Assembly: GCF_000826545.1 (NCBI RefSeq)
Contig: NZ_CDME01000002.1
Coordinates: forward strand, 2,241,187 to 2,305,186
DNA length: 64,000 bases
Origin: Kibdelosporangium sp. MJ126-NF4
Lineage (GTDB): Bacteria; Actinomycetota; Actinomycetes; Mycobacteriales; Pseudonocardiaceae
Reading direction: 5' to 3'
The notes beneath the pieces were generated by a model. The model saw nothing but the letters and a program-made list of their open reading frames with translations, did not search any database and was not told the DNA's origin. This document shows, piece after piece, positions 1 through 12,263 of this stretch. The translations under genes and the position numbers were made by a program. The first letter of the stretch is position 1, and every line of letters starts with the position of its first letter.

Positions 1-147
1 GACCGAACCAGGGCGGCGTTCACCGCTCGCGTCCAGGACGCGGACAACGCGCTGGGTGGCACAGTTGTGGTGGTGTCACTGCTCGCGGTCGTCGTCGCGG
101 CCGGGGCGACGGCGGGGCTGTGGCAGCGCCTCAAGGAGTACCGATGA
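1..147 (+). CDS. C-terminal end of a membrane protein, probably GlnX-like (partial)
   Basis: An open frame runs from the window edge to a TGA at 145-147, giving 48 visible residues. They contain one strongly hydrophobic segment (about residues 21-41, rich in V, A, L and G) followed by a short basic tail ending in LKEYR, which looks like a last transmembrane helix with a cytoplasmic end. The stop overlaps the start of the next gene by four bases (ATGA), so the two are translationally coupled. In mycobacteria the membrane sensor GlnX lies directly before GlnH and PknG, and the same two genes follow here. GlnX is therefore the most likely identity, but it rests on position and one helix only. 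Confidence 0.6.
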   Translation, partial: DRTRAAFTARVQDADNALGGTVVVVSLLAVVVAAGATAGLWQRLKEYR

Positions 148-1115
148 GACTCGTACTGGTTCTGGCCGCGACCGTGGTCGCGCTCGCCGGTTGCACGTCC
201 GGCGCGGGCACGACGACGATCCCGTCCGTCACCGCCGTGGTGCCCAAGCCCGCGAACGCCGCGGACCTGTCCGCGCCGCCGTCCGGGGCCGTCCAGGAGT
301 GCGGCGACAAACTGGCCAGCCTGCGGCCGTTCAACCCGATGCCCAAGCCGGGCGAGATGCCCGCCGACTCCACGATGGACAAGATCGTCAAACGCGGGAA
401 GCTGATCGTCGGCGTCGACCAGAACACCTACAACGTCGGTTTCCGCGACCCGTTCACCGGGGACATCCAGGGTTTCGACATCGACATGGCCCGTGCCATC
501 GCGACCGCGCTGTTCGGCAACCCGGACGCGATCCAGTTGCGTGCGGTCACCTCCGACCAACGCATTCCGATGCTGAAGGCCGGTGAGGTGGACATCGTGG
601 TGCGCACCATGAGCATCACGTGTGACCGGCTGGTCGACGTGAACTTCTCGGCGGTGTACTACGAGGCGCAACAACAGGTGCTGGTGAAGAAGAACTCGGG
701 TTTCACCGGACTGGACACGTTGGGCGGCAAGCGGGTGTGCGCGACGAAGTCGTCGACGTCCTTGCGCAACATCGCGAACTCGCCTGCCAAGCCGATCGGG
801 GTGTCGGTGCTGGACTGGACCGACTGCCTGGTCATGCTGCAGCAGGGCCAGGTCGACGCGGTGTCCACCGACGACGTGATCCTGGCCGGGATGGCCGCAC
901 AGGACCGGTACACCGAGGTGGTCGGCGCGTCGGTGGCCGCCGAGCCGTACGGGATGGCCATTCCCAAGCAGAACGAGGACTTCGTCCGGTTCGTCAACGG
1001 TGTGCTCGAGCAGGTCCGCGCGAACGGGACGTGGGCGAGGTCGTACGGCCGCTGGCTCGACGGCCTGATCCCCGGCCCGCCACCGGCCCCGCCTGTGCCC
1101 AGGTACAAGGATTGA
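144..1115 (+). CDS. glnH: GlnH-type extracellular amino-acid (Glu/Asp/Gln) binding lipoprotein
   Basis: This 323-residue protein belongs to the periplasmic solute-binding protein family 3. It starts with a lipoprotein signal peptide (MRLVLVLAATVVALAGC) whose lipobox LAGC predicts lipidation at Cys17. The mature part has the family features: a KIVKRGKLIVGVD entry strand, GFDIDMARAIA, then RTMSITCDR and the hinge segment around LDTLGGKRVC. The start at 144 is chosen over an upstream in-frame start at 120 because it places the signal peptide at the N-terminus and forms an ATGA overlap with the preceding gene. In mycobacteria GlnH senses amino acids and passes the signal through GlnX to PknG. No ABC permease or ATPase is present here, which fits a sensor role rather than transport. 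Confidence 0.88.
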   Translation: MRLVLVLAATVVALAGCTSGAGTTTIPSVTAVVPKPANAADLSAPPSGAVQECGDKLASLRPFNPMPKPGEMPADSTMDKIVKRGKLIVGVDQNTYNVGFRDPFTGDIQGFDIDMARAIATALFGNPDAIQLRAVTSDQRIPMLKAGEVDIVVRTMSITCDRLVDVNFSAVYYEAQQQVLVKKNSGFTGLDTLGGKRVCATKSSTSLRNIANSPAKPIGVSVLDWTDCLVMLQQGQVDAVSTDDVILAGMAAQDRYTEVVGASVAAEPYGMAIPKQNEDFVRFVNGVLEQVRANGTWARSYGRWLDGLIPGPPPAPPVPRYKD

Positions 1116-1117
1116 CC

Positions 1118-4503
<3,386 letters not shown>

Positions 4504-4521
4504 GCGGAAGAAGCTGAACAC

Positions 4522-5502
4522 GTGAACTGCCCTGACTGCGGAGAACCGGCAGAGGCGACCGACCGCTACTGCGAGAACTGCGGTGGCAGCCTCCAGCTGC
4601 GCAGGACACCGTCCGGCGGGCCGATCGGCCGCGTCGGCGACGCGGGCTGCGTCGGCTGCGGCAACGCGGTGAGCCCGGACGGGTTCTGCGAGACCTGCGG
4701 CCGGTCACAACCGGTGGGCCGGGACCGGATGGAGTTCGACCTCGACGTGGTCGCCGGGGTGAGCGACCGGGGCAGAGCACGCGCCCGCAACGAGGACTCG
4801 ATGGCGTTCGGCGTCGTCGGGGCCGCGAACGAGGCCCAGTCGGTCGTCGTCGTGCTGTGCGACGGCGTCGGATCGACCGAGCGGGCCGACTCGGCGTCGC
4901 AGGCCGCGGTGGACTCGACCCTGGAATCCATTGTGGACTCCTTGTTGTCCGGTTCGTCCCCTCGGGACGCGACCGACGACGGCGCCGAAGCGGCGTACGC
5001 GGCGGTCGGCGAGCTGGCGCGGCCCAATTCACCGGACACCGCGCCGTCGTGCACGTGGGTGTCGGCAATCGTGACACCGTCGGAGATCACGGTGGGCTGG
5101 ATCGGTGACAGCAGGGCGTATTGGGTGTCCTCGTCGCCGGATGTGCCGTCACGGCGGTTGACCACGGACGACACGCTTGTCGCGCAGCTCGTGGCGGCCG
5201 GGATGGACGAGGAAGAGGCCTCGGCGAGCCTGAACGCGCACGCACTGGCCCGCTGGGTCGGCGCGGACGCCGAGCAGGCGCCGCCGCACGTGGTCGTCCT
5301 CAAACCGGACGCGCCGGGGCGGCTGCTGCTGTGCAGCGACGGGCTGTGGAACTATCTACCGGATGCGGAGTCGTTGGCCGCCAACGTCTCCGACGCCGAA
5401 CCGTTGAAAGTCGCCGCCGAGTTGACGAGCATTGCCAACGAGCTCGGTGGACACGACAACATCACCGTCGTGGTTGTTCCTTGGGAGGGGAGAGTGCCGT
5501 GA
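4522..5502 (+). CDS. PP2C-family serine/threonine phosphatase with two N-terminal zinc ribbons
   Basis: The 326-residue protein starts at GTG 4522, 18 bases after pknG. Residues 1-65 carry two Cys-rich ribbons (CPDCG/CENCG and CVGCG/FCETCG). The PP2C domain follows from about residue 75, with SDRGRARARNEDS, the metal-binding LCDGVGS, GWIGDSRAY, LLLCSDGLW and the terminal GGHDNITVVVV, which together supply the usual Asp ligands. PP2C enzymes remove phosphate from Ser/Thr using two divalent metals. Its position next to pknG makes it the likely counter-enzyme for PknG substrates or for PknG itself. The stop overlaps the next start. Confidence 0.92.
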   Translation: MNCPDCGEPAEATDRYCENCGGSLQLRRTPSGGPIGRVGDAGCVGCGNAVSPDGFCETCGRSQPVGRDRMEFDLDVVAGVSDRGRARARNEDSMAFGVVGAANEAQSVVVVLCDGVGSTERADSASQAAVDSTLESIVDSLLSGSSPRDATDDGAEAAYAAVGELARPNSPDTAPSCTWVSAIVTPSEITVGWIGDSRAYWVSSSPDVPSRRLTTDDTLVAQLVAAGMDEEEASASLNAHALARWVGADAEQAPPHVVVLKPDAPGRLLLCSDGLWNYLPDAESLAANVSDAEPLKVAAELTSIANELGGHDNITVVVVPWEGRVP

Positions 5503-6794
5503 CGGACTTCCAGGTCGAGGTCTACCAGAACGAGTATCTGCCGCAGGGCGCGGCCGAGGTCAACGCGATCGTGACCGTGACGGCGTCAGGGAACGCCACA
5601 CCGGCGGCGGCGTCGACGGGGGCCGAGGCCGCCGAGGTGATCATCATCGACACCTCGGGCTCGATGCACCACCCGCCGACGAAGCTGGCCGCGGCCAAAC
5701 GCGCGACAGCGGCGGCGATCGACGCGTTGCGTGACGGCGTCAACTTCGCGGTGGTCTCGGGTTCCGAGCGGGCCGACCTGGTCTATCCGCCACGGCTGGG
5801 GATGCGACCAGCGACGGCGTTATCGCGTGAGGAAGCCAAACGCGCGGTGAACGCGCTGCGCGCGGACGGCGGCACGGCGATGGGCGAATGGCTGCTGCTG
5901 GCCCGTGAGCTGTTCGCGACCCAGACGAATCCGTTGCGGCACGCGATCCTGCTGACCGACGGCCAGAACGTGCACGAGAAGTCGAAGAAGCTGGAACGGA
6001 TCCTCGAAGGCGTGACCGGCCAGTTCGTGTGCGACTGCCGTGGCGTGGGGACCGACTGGGAAGTCAAGGAACTGCGCAGGATCTCCACGGCCCTGCTGGG
6101 AACAGTGGACATCGTCGCGGAACCGGAGGACCTGGAAACCGACTTCCGCGCGATGATGTCGAACGCGATGGGCAAGGAAGTCGCGAACGTGTCGTTGCGG
6201 CTGTGGACGCCGCAGGGCGCGGCGGTGAAGTTCGTCAAGCAGGTCGAGCCGTCCCTGACGGACCTGACCGACCGGCGCGTGGAGTCCACCGCCCGCAGCG
6301 GCGACTACCCGACGGGCGCGTGGGGTTCGGAAAGCCGCGACTACCACGTGTGCATCCAGGTCAACCCGGCGAACGTCGGCGACAAGATGCTGGCGGGCAG
6401 GGTGAGCCTGGTGTCGCCGTCTGGTGACGTCCTCGGCAAGGGCCAGGTGCTGGCGGTGTGGACGGACGACACAGCCCTGTCGACGAAGATCAACCCGGAA
6501 GTGGCGCACTACACAGGCCAGGCGGAGCTGGCGTCCGTGATCGAGGAAGGCCTGGAGGCGCAGCGGGCTGGCCAGATCGAGACGGCGACGGCGAAGCTGG
6601 GCCGCGCGGTGCGGCTGGCACACGAGTCGGGCCACGAGGACACCGCGAAACTGCTGGCGAAGGTCGTGGACGTGGTGGACCCGGTGCGCGGGACGATCCG
6701 GCTCAAGCGTGAGGTCGCGGCGGTGGACGCGATGACGCTGGAGAGCAGATCGCAGGTGACCAAACGGGTCGGCCGCAAGTCCGAGGAGGACTGA
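5499..6794 (+). CDS. VWA-domain protein of the PknG operon
   Basis: The 431-residue cytoplasmic protein starts at a GTG that overlaps the phosphatase stop (GTGA at 5499-5502). A von Willebrand A domain spans about residues 45-235. It has a complete MIDAS: DTSGS (DxSxS) at the end of the first strand, the Thr of GGTAMGE, and the Asp of LLTDGQ. The C-terminal half is a beta-rich then helical region with no known family. VWA domains bind protein partners in a metal-dependent manner, so this is probably the docking subunit of the signalling operon. It has no signal peptide, no membrane segment and no TROVE helical repeats, so it is not a Ro60 protein. Confidence 0.88.
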   Translation: MTDFQVEVYQNEYLPQGAAEVNAIVTVTASGNATPAAASTGAEAAEVIIIDTSGSMHHPPTKLAAAKRATAAAIDALRDGVNFAVVSGSERADLVYPPRLGMRPATALSREEAKRAVNALRADGGTAMGEWLLLARELFATQTNPLRHAILLTDGQNVHEKSKKLERILEGVTGQFVCDCRGVGTDWEVKELRRISTALLGTVDIVAEPEDLETDFRAMMSNAMGKEVANVSLRLWTPQGAAVKFVKQVEPSLTDLTDRRVESTARSGDYPTGAWGSESRDYHVCIQVNPANVGDKMLAGRVSLVSPSGDVLGKGQVLAVWTDDTALSTKINPEVAHYTGQAELASVIEEGLEAQRAGQIETATAKLGRAVRLAHESGHEDTAKLLAKVVDVVDPVRGTIRLKREVAAVDAMTLESRSQVTKRVGRKSEED

Positions 6795-7459
6795 TGTCGG
6801 CCTGCGAGCATTCCTGGGGAGAAGACGGCTTCTGCGAGATCTGCGGCCTGGCAACCCCGTCGGCCGCTCCGGTGGCAGCTCCGGAACCCACGCAGGCAAG
6901 GGAATGCCCGGCCTGCGGCGCGCCACTGGACGACCGCTTCTGCGAGGACTGCGGAGCGGACTCGTTGGCGACTCCCCCACCCCGACAGGAAGAACCTCCG
7001 GCGGAACAAGAACAAGAGCAAGCACCGCCACCGCCCCAACCGGCGCGGAAGTCCGGCACGTGGTCGGTGACGGTGTCGGCGGACAGGAAGTACTACGAGA
7101 GCGTGAAAGCGGACGGCGGCCCGGACGCGGACACGATCATGTTCCCGCCGTACTGCCCGGACAGGCACTTCGACCTGCACGGGGAGCAGGTGAGCATCGG
7201 CCGCAGAAGCGCGACACGGGGAATCCAGCCGGACATCGACCTGACCGGTCCCCCGGAGGACCCCGGGGTGTCGAGACTGCACGCGCTGCTGGTCGCGGAG
7301 AAGGACGGCGGCTGGGCCATAGTGGACATCAACTCGGCCAACGGGACAACGTTGAACTACCGCAGGGACACGTTGAAGCCCAACACACCCCGCTCACTGG
7401 AAGACGGCGACCGGGTCCACCTCGGAGCCTGGACGACGATCACGCTGCACGCGGACTAG
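6794..7459 (+). CDS. Zinc-ribbon and FHA-domain phosphothreonine reader
   Basis: This 221-residue protein begins inside the previous stop (TGATG). The N-terminus holds two zinc ribbons (FCEICG near residue 15, then CPACG and FCEDCG near 38-54). A Pro/Glu/Gln-rich linker follows, then a C-terminal FHA domain from about residue 120. That domain has the signature residues VSIGRRS, the pThr-contact segment VSRLHALL, and NSANGTTLN. FHA domains bind phosphothreonine, and in mycobacteria the FHA protein GarA is the main PknG substrate and regulator of glutamate metabolism. Here the FHA protein is co-encoded with kinase and phosphatase, so it is the probable output or scaffold of this circuit. It closes the operon. 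Confidence 0.9.
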   Translation: MSACEHSWGEDGFCEICGLATPSAAPVAAPEPTQARECPACGAPLDDRFCEDCGADSLATPPPRQEEPPAEQEQEQAPPPPQPARKSGTWSVTVSADRKYYESVKADGGPDADTIMFPPYCPDRHFDLHGEQVSIGRRSATRGIQPDIDLTGPPEDPGVSRLHALLVAEKDGGWAIVDINSANGTTLNYRRDTLKPNTPRSLEDGDRVHLGAWTTITLHAD

Positions 7460-7485
7460 GCAGTGTCTCCTGTTCTGACCGAGCA

Positions 7486-8448
7486 CTACGGCCTCTGTTC
7501 GATCGTCGCGCCGCCCGCCCTGGCGAGCGCGACGACGGTCTCGCGGTACGGCGAGGGGACGACGAACTGCGTGCTCTTGCCGAGTGGGCCGACCAGAAGG
7601 AGCTTCTCCCGGACCTCGTGATGGTCCGAGCCAACGTTGGAGACGACGACCTTCTCGACCACCTCCAGATCCGGCCACGCGTACGGGTCCAACACGCCGT
7701 TGACGCCGAAGACGATGCCACCGGTGAACAGGAACAACTGACGGGACATCGGTTCCGGCCTGCGCTGGGCCACGACGCCCATGACCAGGATCCCGGTTAC
7801 CATTGCGGTGAGGATGATGCCGCCCACCAGGGCGAGCACGTCCCCGTTGGCCTGAAACAGAAGCAAGATCCCGAAGAACGCGGGCAGCACTGCGACCACC
7901 AGCGCGGTACCGAACCTCCCGGACGGGGAATTGAGCGCGACCGTCTCCACGAACTCACCAAACCCAAACCGCACGCCAACGGCGACGGCCTCGGCGCGGT
8001 TGCTCGCCGGGAACGTCTCCGGTGCACCGCCACGGTCGCGCAGCCGCTTCTCGGCCTCTGCGTAGAGTTGCTCGACCAGCGGGCGCGCGCTGTCGTCCCC
8101 GGTGCGCTCGGCGTAGCCCGTCAGGAACGCGTCCACCATCTCCGCTGGCGGAAGGCTGACCCCGTCGGACGGCGACCACAGTCGCATCGCAGCCGCGTGG
8201 TCCACCGACCAGGTGCCGGTGGCCTGGTTCCAGTGTGCCCACGGAGGGGGCGTCATCCCCGGGTATGAGTTCCCCTCCGGCAGGAGCCGGTGCGCGGCCT
8301 GATAAGCCGCAATCCCTGGCACTTCACCTTCGAGGAGGTTCAAGCGTTCCATCAGCGCGATGCGCGGTGAAACCGCCCGCTGGGTGGCCAACCGCTCATC
8401 CTCGGTCGCTGAACGCGGGCTCCGGTCGGCATCCGGTTCTCCGGTCAT
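7486..8448 (-). CDS. Membrane protein of unknown function
   Basis: The product has 320 residues. The first half (to about 170) is soluble and helical. It is followed by two adjacent hydrophobic segments (about 185-203 and 208-228) and a third weaker one (about 240-258), then a mixed C-terminal domain of about 60 residues. I recognise no family. The start ATG at 8448 is preceded by GGGGAT. It faces the FHA gene tail to tail with 26 bases between them. Proteins of this type in actinobacteria often sit beside toxin or signalling genes, but nothing here supports a specific role. Confidence 0.75.
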   Translation of the reverse strand: MTGEPDADRSPRSATEDERLATQRAVSPRIALMERLNLLEGEVPGIAAYQAAHRLLPEGNSYPGMTPPPWAHWNQATGTWSVDHAAAMRLWSPSDGVSLPPAEMVDAFLTGYAERTGDDSARPLVEQLYAEAEKRLRDRGGAPETFPASNRAEAVAVGVRFGFGEFVETVALNSPSGRFGTALVVAVLPAFFGILLLFQANGDVLALVGGIILTAMVTGILVMGVVAQRRPEPMSRQLFLFTGGIVFGVNGVLDPYAWPDLEVVEKVVVSNVGSDHHEVREKLLLVGPLGKSTQFVVPSPYRETVVALARAGGATIEQRP

Positions 8449-8663
8449 GATCCCCCATCACTGGTCGCATCGAGGACCAGAGTGCCATAGAACACCGACG
8501 AAGCGGGCATGGTCAGGTCGTGTTCGAAGTCTTGGACAGTCAAGTCCCGACTGAGGTCTGCCCGGTCAGTCGATCATCGCCCAACACGACTGTCCCGCCA
8601 CCGGAGACAGCTCCCTCGATCGTGTAGTAGCGCGGGCCAAGATCGGCGCGGTGAGATCCGCGC

Positions 8664-9079
8664 ATGGACAAGAAGCGCGGCACAGCCAGGCTCCGGGGGA
8701 TGGCGGCCGAACTGAAGGATCTCCGGCACGCGGCAGGCCTGAACACCAGGGAGGCGGCCAGATCGGCAGCTCGGGCATCATGGCCGATCAGATCCGGCAC
8801 ATCATCAACCTCACCGAACTGGCCCACATCGACATCCGCATCATTCCCTTCAGCCACGGAAGTCACACTGGCCTCGAAGGCGGCTACGCGACCATGGAGT
8901 TCACCAAGGCCCGGTCCATCGTTCTGCTGGAGCACAAGCGCTCGTCCGGTTTCCTAGACGAACCGAAAGATGTAGCCCCGTTCCACGAGGCGACCAGTAC
9001 CCTGGTGAACACGGCCCTGACACCACTCGAATCAGTGAACTTCCTCGCCGCGAAGACGGCCTACTACGACAGAAGCTGA
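8664..9079 (+). pseudogene. Remnant of an XRE-family regulator with DUF5753 (internal deletion and frame change)
   Basis: Two pieces of the same well-known actinobacterial regulator family lie in different frames. At 8664-8760 the frame gives MDKKRGTARLRGMAAELKDL and the first helix of the XRE helix-turn-helix (LRHAAGLNTREAAR). From about 8775 to the TGA at 9079, another frame gives the last 100 or so residues of DUF5753, including the strands IDIRIIPF and SIVLLEH. An intact protein is about 280 residues, so roughly 150 codons covering the rest of the HTH and the N-terminal half of DUF5753 are missing. The DUF397 partner gene follows directly and is intact. I read this as a deletion-decayed regulator. 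Confidence 0.72.
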
Positions 9080-9085
9080 GACAAG

Positions 9086-9274
9086 ATGGATCTTGAGGCA
9101 GCCCAGTGGCGCAAGTCCAGCTACAGCGAGTCCGTAGGGGAATGCGTCGAAATCGCCTATACCTCATGCACAGTCGCGATTCGGGACACCAAGAATCGCG
9201 ACGCCGGGACTCTCACCCTCCCCGCATCCGCCTGGCACGGCCTCGCCAGCTACACCAGACCGGCCAGCTTGTAG
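9086..9274 (+). CDS. DUF397 protein, partner of the adjacent XRE remnant
   Basis: The 62-residue protein has the DUF397 hallmarks: WRKSSYS near the start, the ECVEIA segment, the VAIRDTKN strand and a final WHGL-like helix. DUF397 proteins (BldB-like small proteins) are normally encoded right after an XRE/DUF5753 regulator and act as its partner or anti-regulator. Here the regulator upstream is broken, so this copy is probably orphaned. Its last 25 bases overlap the 3' end of the opposite-strand methyltransferase gene. Confidence 0.9.
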   Translation: MDLEAAQWRKSSYSESVGECVEIAYTSCTVAIRDTKNRDAGTLTLPASAWHGLASYTRPASL

Positions 9275-9768
9275 GCAACGAGCGAGCCCGCGACCGCCAC
9301 GTTGAGGCTCATCCCGGTACCCACCATGGGAATCTCCACCGCCACATCCAGCAACTCGGTAGCCTCAACCGGAATCCCGGTACGCTCATGCCCGAGAACG
9401 ACAACAGTCCGCCTCCGAGCAGGCGGCAACGAGGCAAGCCGGATGGACTCGTCGGCCAGCTCGACACCAACGATGTGACTCCCCGCCGAACGCTGCGAAG
9501 CCAACCAACGAATGGGCCTGTTGGCCCAGTGCACGCATGACCTGTGCCGCAAGGTGTTTCCCTTGTCCAATGCCTCGACAACCCACGGGATACGCGGAAC
9601 AGCAAGGCAAGCGCCGACGGCATCACACGTCCGCAGCAAAGTACCGAGGTTGGCGTTGTGCATGGGCCACAGCGGCGCGATGATCAGGTGGTCCCAGCAG
9701 GTGTGGGCTTTTCCGCGTCGTTGGCGGCGGAGCTCGGTGGGCGTTCGCACCCACATCTGCGCGCTCAT
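9250..9768 (-). CDS. SpoU/TrmH-family RNA 2'-O-methyltransferase
   Basis: This 172-residue protein carries the three SPOUT motifs. They are NLGTLLRTCDA (motif 1 with the conserved Asn and Arg), VLGHERTGIP (motif 2), and MVGTGMSLNVAVAGSL (motif 3), which builds the knotted SAM site. Such enzymes methylate a ribose 2'-OH in tRNA or rRNA. The length matches the minimal catalytic domain without an N-terminal L30e-like substrate-binding extension, as in TrmL-like or short TrmH enzymes. The exact target nucleotide cannot be read from the sequence. The gene stands alone. Confidence 0.88.
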   Translation of the reverse strand: MSAQMWVRTPTELRRQRRGKAHTCWDHLIIAPLWPMHNANLGTLLRTCDAVGACLAVPRIPWVVEALDKGNTLRHRSCVHWANRPIRWLASQRSAGSHIVGVELADESIRLASLPPARRRTVVVLGHERTGIPVEATELLDVAVEIPMVGTGMSLNVAVAGSLVAYKLAGLV

Positions 9769-9926
9769 CCGCGCGTGGAGGAGCGCTCCTCTACTGCGTT
9801 CATGAGCACAGTATGACCTGTCACGGGATGGGAATCCAGCCTGGCCACCACCCCTCGGTCACTCGATCAGCCTATCGATCTCCGCTGACAGAGCCCTGCG
9901 AGAGCCATGGCGGTAGCCTCGGTCGC

Positions 9927-11462
9927 GTGACCATCGATGTGGAAGCACCGATCGTGGCGGTTACCGTCTATCCGGGGCAGGCTCGCATCACCCGCCGGGC
10001 CACCGTCGACCTCACCACTGGGCCGCAGCGGCTGCGTATCGGTGGCCTGCCGTTGGACCTGATCGGTGACTCGGTGCGTGTCGGCGGTCAGCTGACTGTG
10101 CTGGGTGTCGATGTTGTCACCGAGCAGCATCCGAGGTCGGCCGACGTCACAGTCGCCGAGCTGGAACGCAGGCTGCGTGATCTCACCGGCGGCCTGCAGG
10201 AGTTGGCCGACAGCGCCGCTGTCGAGGACAGCCGCGCCGACCTGCTGGCCAGGCTCGGGCACAAGGCGGGCGGCACGTTCGCGAAAGCGTTGGCCAAGGG
10301 CGAGATCCAGCCCGACCGGATCACCGACCTCACCGGCGCGCTCGGCGACCAGCTCGGCCACGTGCTTGCGCGCAAACGGGAACTGGCCGACCGCCGTGTT
10401 CTGCTGCAGGAGGAGTTCGACGCCGTCGGCAGGGAACTGGCCACGCTCCAGGCACAGCAGGCCCCCGACCGGCAGGCCGTGCTCGTCGACACCGAGATCG
10501 ACGCCGAGGCCGACGCCGGGACCGCCGAGCTTGAACTGTCCTATGTGGTCAATCAGGCGTCGTGGACGTCCGGCTACGACATCCGCCTCGCCAACGACAC
10601 CCTCACGCTCACCTGGCACGCCGAGATCACCCAGTTCACCGGCGAGGACTGGCCCGAGTGCGAGCTCTCGCTGTCCACCGCCCGCCCGGCGGTCACCGCC
10701 GAGATCCCCGAGTTGCAGCCGTGGTTCCTCGACCGCCAACGGCCGGTGCCGCCGCCTGCCCCGATGGTCGCCGCCGAGCAGGCGGTCTACGGCGGCATGG
10801 CGTTCGACGGCGCGCCCCAGGCCGCGATGGCCGTCGAGCACGGCGAAGCGGCAACGACCTACCGCCCGGCCAGGCCCGTCGCCGTGCCCTCCGACGGCAC
10901 CGCGCACCGGGCCACCGTGGCGACTGTCGAGCTGTCGGCCACGATCGACCACGTGACTGCGCCCGTTCTCGGCCTGGAGGCGTACCTGCGCGCGACCGCA
11001 GTGAACGACTCCGAGCACACGCTCCGGCCCGGCTGGGCATCGGTCTTCCACGGCACCGAGTTCGTCGGTACCACCACTCTCGACGCCTGGGCGCCCGGCG
11101 AGGAGACCGAGCTCAACCTGGGCGTCGACGACTCGATCCGGGTCGAGCGGGAGCTCGTCCGGCGCACGGCGGGCAAGGCTGTGATCGGGGGCACGAAACG
11201 CCGCGAGGCGGAATACCTCATCAAGATCGGCAATTACGGTAGACGAACGACAAAAGTCACTGTTCTTGACCAGATCCCGGTGTCGCGGGACGACGGGATC
11301 GCGGTCAAGGACGTCAGCTGCACCCCGGAACCACGGCAGCGCACCGATCTCGGTGAGCTGACCTGGCAGCTGCCGCTCGATCCCGGTGCGAGTGCCGAGA
11401 TCAGAGTCGGGTTCCGGGTCGATGTGGCGCGTGGCGTGGACCTACTGGGTTGGCGGGAGTAG
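9927..11462 (+). CDS. DUF4139 (mucoidy inhibitor MuiA-like) protein
   Basis: The 511-residue protein begins VTIDVEAPIVAVTVYPGQA, the usual N-terminal strand of the DUF4140/DUF4139 family. A helical coiled-coil middle (about 75-165) is followed by the DUF4139 beta-rich C-terminal half. That half contains VNQASWTSGYDIRL, ITQFTGEDWPECELSLSTA and ends in LPLDPGASAEIRVGF. The GTG at 9927 is preferred over an in-frame start at 9813 because family members start at this strand. The biochemical role of the family is not established. The next gene starts after four bases, so the two are likely co-transcribed. Confidence 0.85.
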   Translation: MTIDVEAPIVAVTVYPGQARITRRATVDLTTGPQRLRIGGLPLDLIGDSVRVGGQLTVLGVDVVTEQHPRSADVTVAELERRLRDLTGGLQELADSAAVEDSRADLLARLGHKAGGTFAKALAKGEIQPDRITDLTGALGDQLGHVLARKRELADRRVLLQEEFDAVGRELATLQAQQAPDRQAVLVDTEIDAEADAGTAELELSYVVNQASWTSGYDIRLANDTLTLTWHAEITQFTGEDWPECELSLSTARPAVTAEIPELQPWFLDRQRPVPPPAPMVAAEQAVYGGMAFDGAPQAAMAVEHGEAATTYRPARPVAVPSDGTAHRATVATVELSATIDHVTAPVLGLEAYLRATAVNDSEHTLRPGWASVFHGTEFVGTTTLDAWAPGEETELNLGVDDSIRVERELVRRTAGKAVIGGTKRREAEYLIKIGNYGRRTTKVTVLDQIPVSRDDGIAVKDVSCTPEPRQRTDLGELTWQLPLDPGASAEIRVGFRVDVARGVDLLGWRE

Positions 11463-11465
11463 ACG

Positions 11466-12263
11466 ATGTCAGAGTGGGCGACCGGTGAGCTCGACCTCGA
11501 GGCGTACCTGCGCAAGCTCGGTGTGACCGAGCCGTCGTTGAAGGCCGTGCACTCCGCGCACATCACGACCGTCCCGTTCGAGAACATCGACGTCCTGCTC
11601 GGCGCCGTGCCGAAACTGGACCTGCCGAGCCTCCAGGCGAAGCTGGTGGACCGCGACCGAGGCGGCTACTGCTACGAGCACAACCTGCTGTACACGGCCG
11701 CCCTGGAGCGGCTGGGGATCCCGGTGCGGCGGGTGCTGGCCCGGCCGAGGCTGGGCGGCGGGCCCGCCAAGCCGAAGACGCACATGCTGGCGATCGCCGA
11801 GGCCGACGGCCGCGAGTGGATCACCGACGTCGGCTGGGGCGGCGGCTGCCTTCTCGAACCGATGCCGTTCGAGGAGGGCACCATGCGCCAGGGCGCGTGG
11901 ACCTTCCGGCTGACCCGCATCGAGGAGCAGTGGGTCCTGCAGTCGCTGACCGCGGGCGAGTGGGTGGACCTGTACGGCTTCACGGGCGAGCGCCAGTACC
12001 CGTGCGACTTCGAGGCGGCCAACTTCTACATCGCGAAATCGGACGACTCGCCCTTTGTCGGGCGTCTCATCGTGCAGTCGACCACCGCCGAGTACCGGCA
12101 GACGCTGGTCGGCGACGAGCTGACCAAGGCCGAGCCCGGCGGCCGGACCGAGAAGCGCACCCTCACCCGCGAGGAGATTTTCGACGTCCTGCCCGGCGCG
12201 TTCGGCATCGAACTGACCGATGCCGAACGCGACCAGGTCAGGCGCGCGCTCATCCCTGCGTGA
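11466..12263 (+). CDS. nat: Arylamine N-acetyltransferase (NAT)
   Basis: This 265-residue enzyme has the NAT fold and its complete catalytic triad: Cys69 in RGGYCYEHN, His106 in KTHMLA and Asp121 in ITDVGWGG. NATs transfer an acetyl group from acetyl-CoA to arylamines, arylhydrazines or related amines through an acetyl-Cys intermediate. Some actinobacterial homologues instead act as amide synthases in ansamycin biosynthesis, but no ansamycin genes are nearby, so a general xenobiotic or catabolic role is more likely. The gene follows the DUF4139 gene after four bases and meets the CBS gene tail to tail with a 14-base overlap. Confidence 0.93.
   Translation: MSEWATGELDLEAYLRKLGVTEPSLKAVHSAHITTVPFENIDVLLGAVPKLDLPSLQAKLVDRDRGGYCYEHNLLYTAALERLGIPVRRVLARPRLGGGPAKPKTHMLAIAEADGREWITDVGWGGGCLLEPMPFEEGTMRQGAWTFRLTRIEEQWVLQSLTAGEWVDLYGFTGERQYPCDFEAANFYIAKSDDSPFVGRLIVQSTTAEYRQTLVGDELTKAEPGGRTEKRTLTREEIFDVLPGAFGIELTDAERDQVRRALIPA

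Noticed and set aside
5499..6794. VWA protein as a possible Ro60/Rsr partner for the Y RNAs
   Set aside because: It has a MIDAS-bearing VWA domain but no TROVE helical repeats and belongs to the PknG operon 34 kb away.
8540..8935. A 131-codon minus-strand frame over the XRE remnant
   Set aside because: It is antisense to the recognisable DUF5753 fragment and has no family features of its own.
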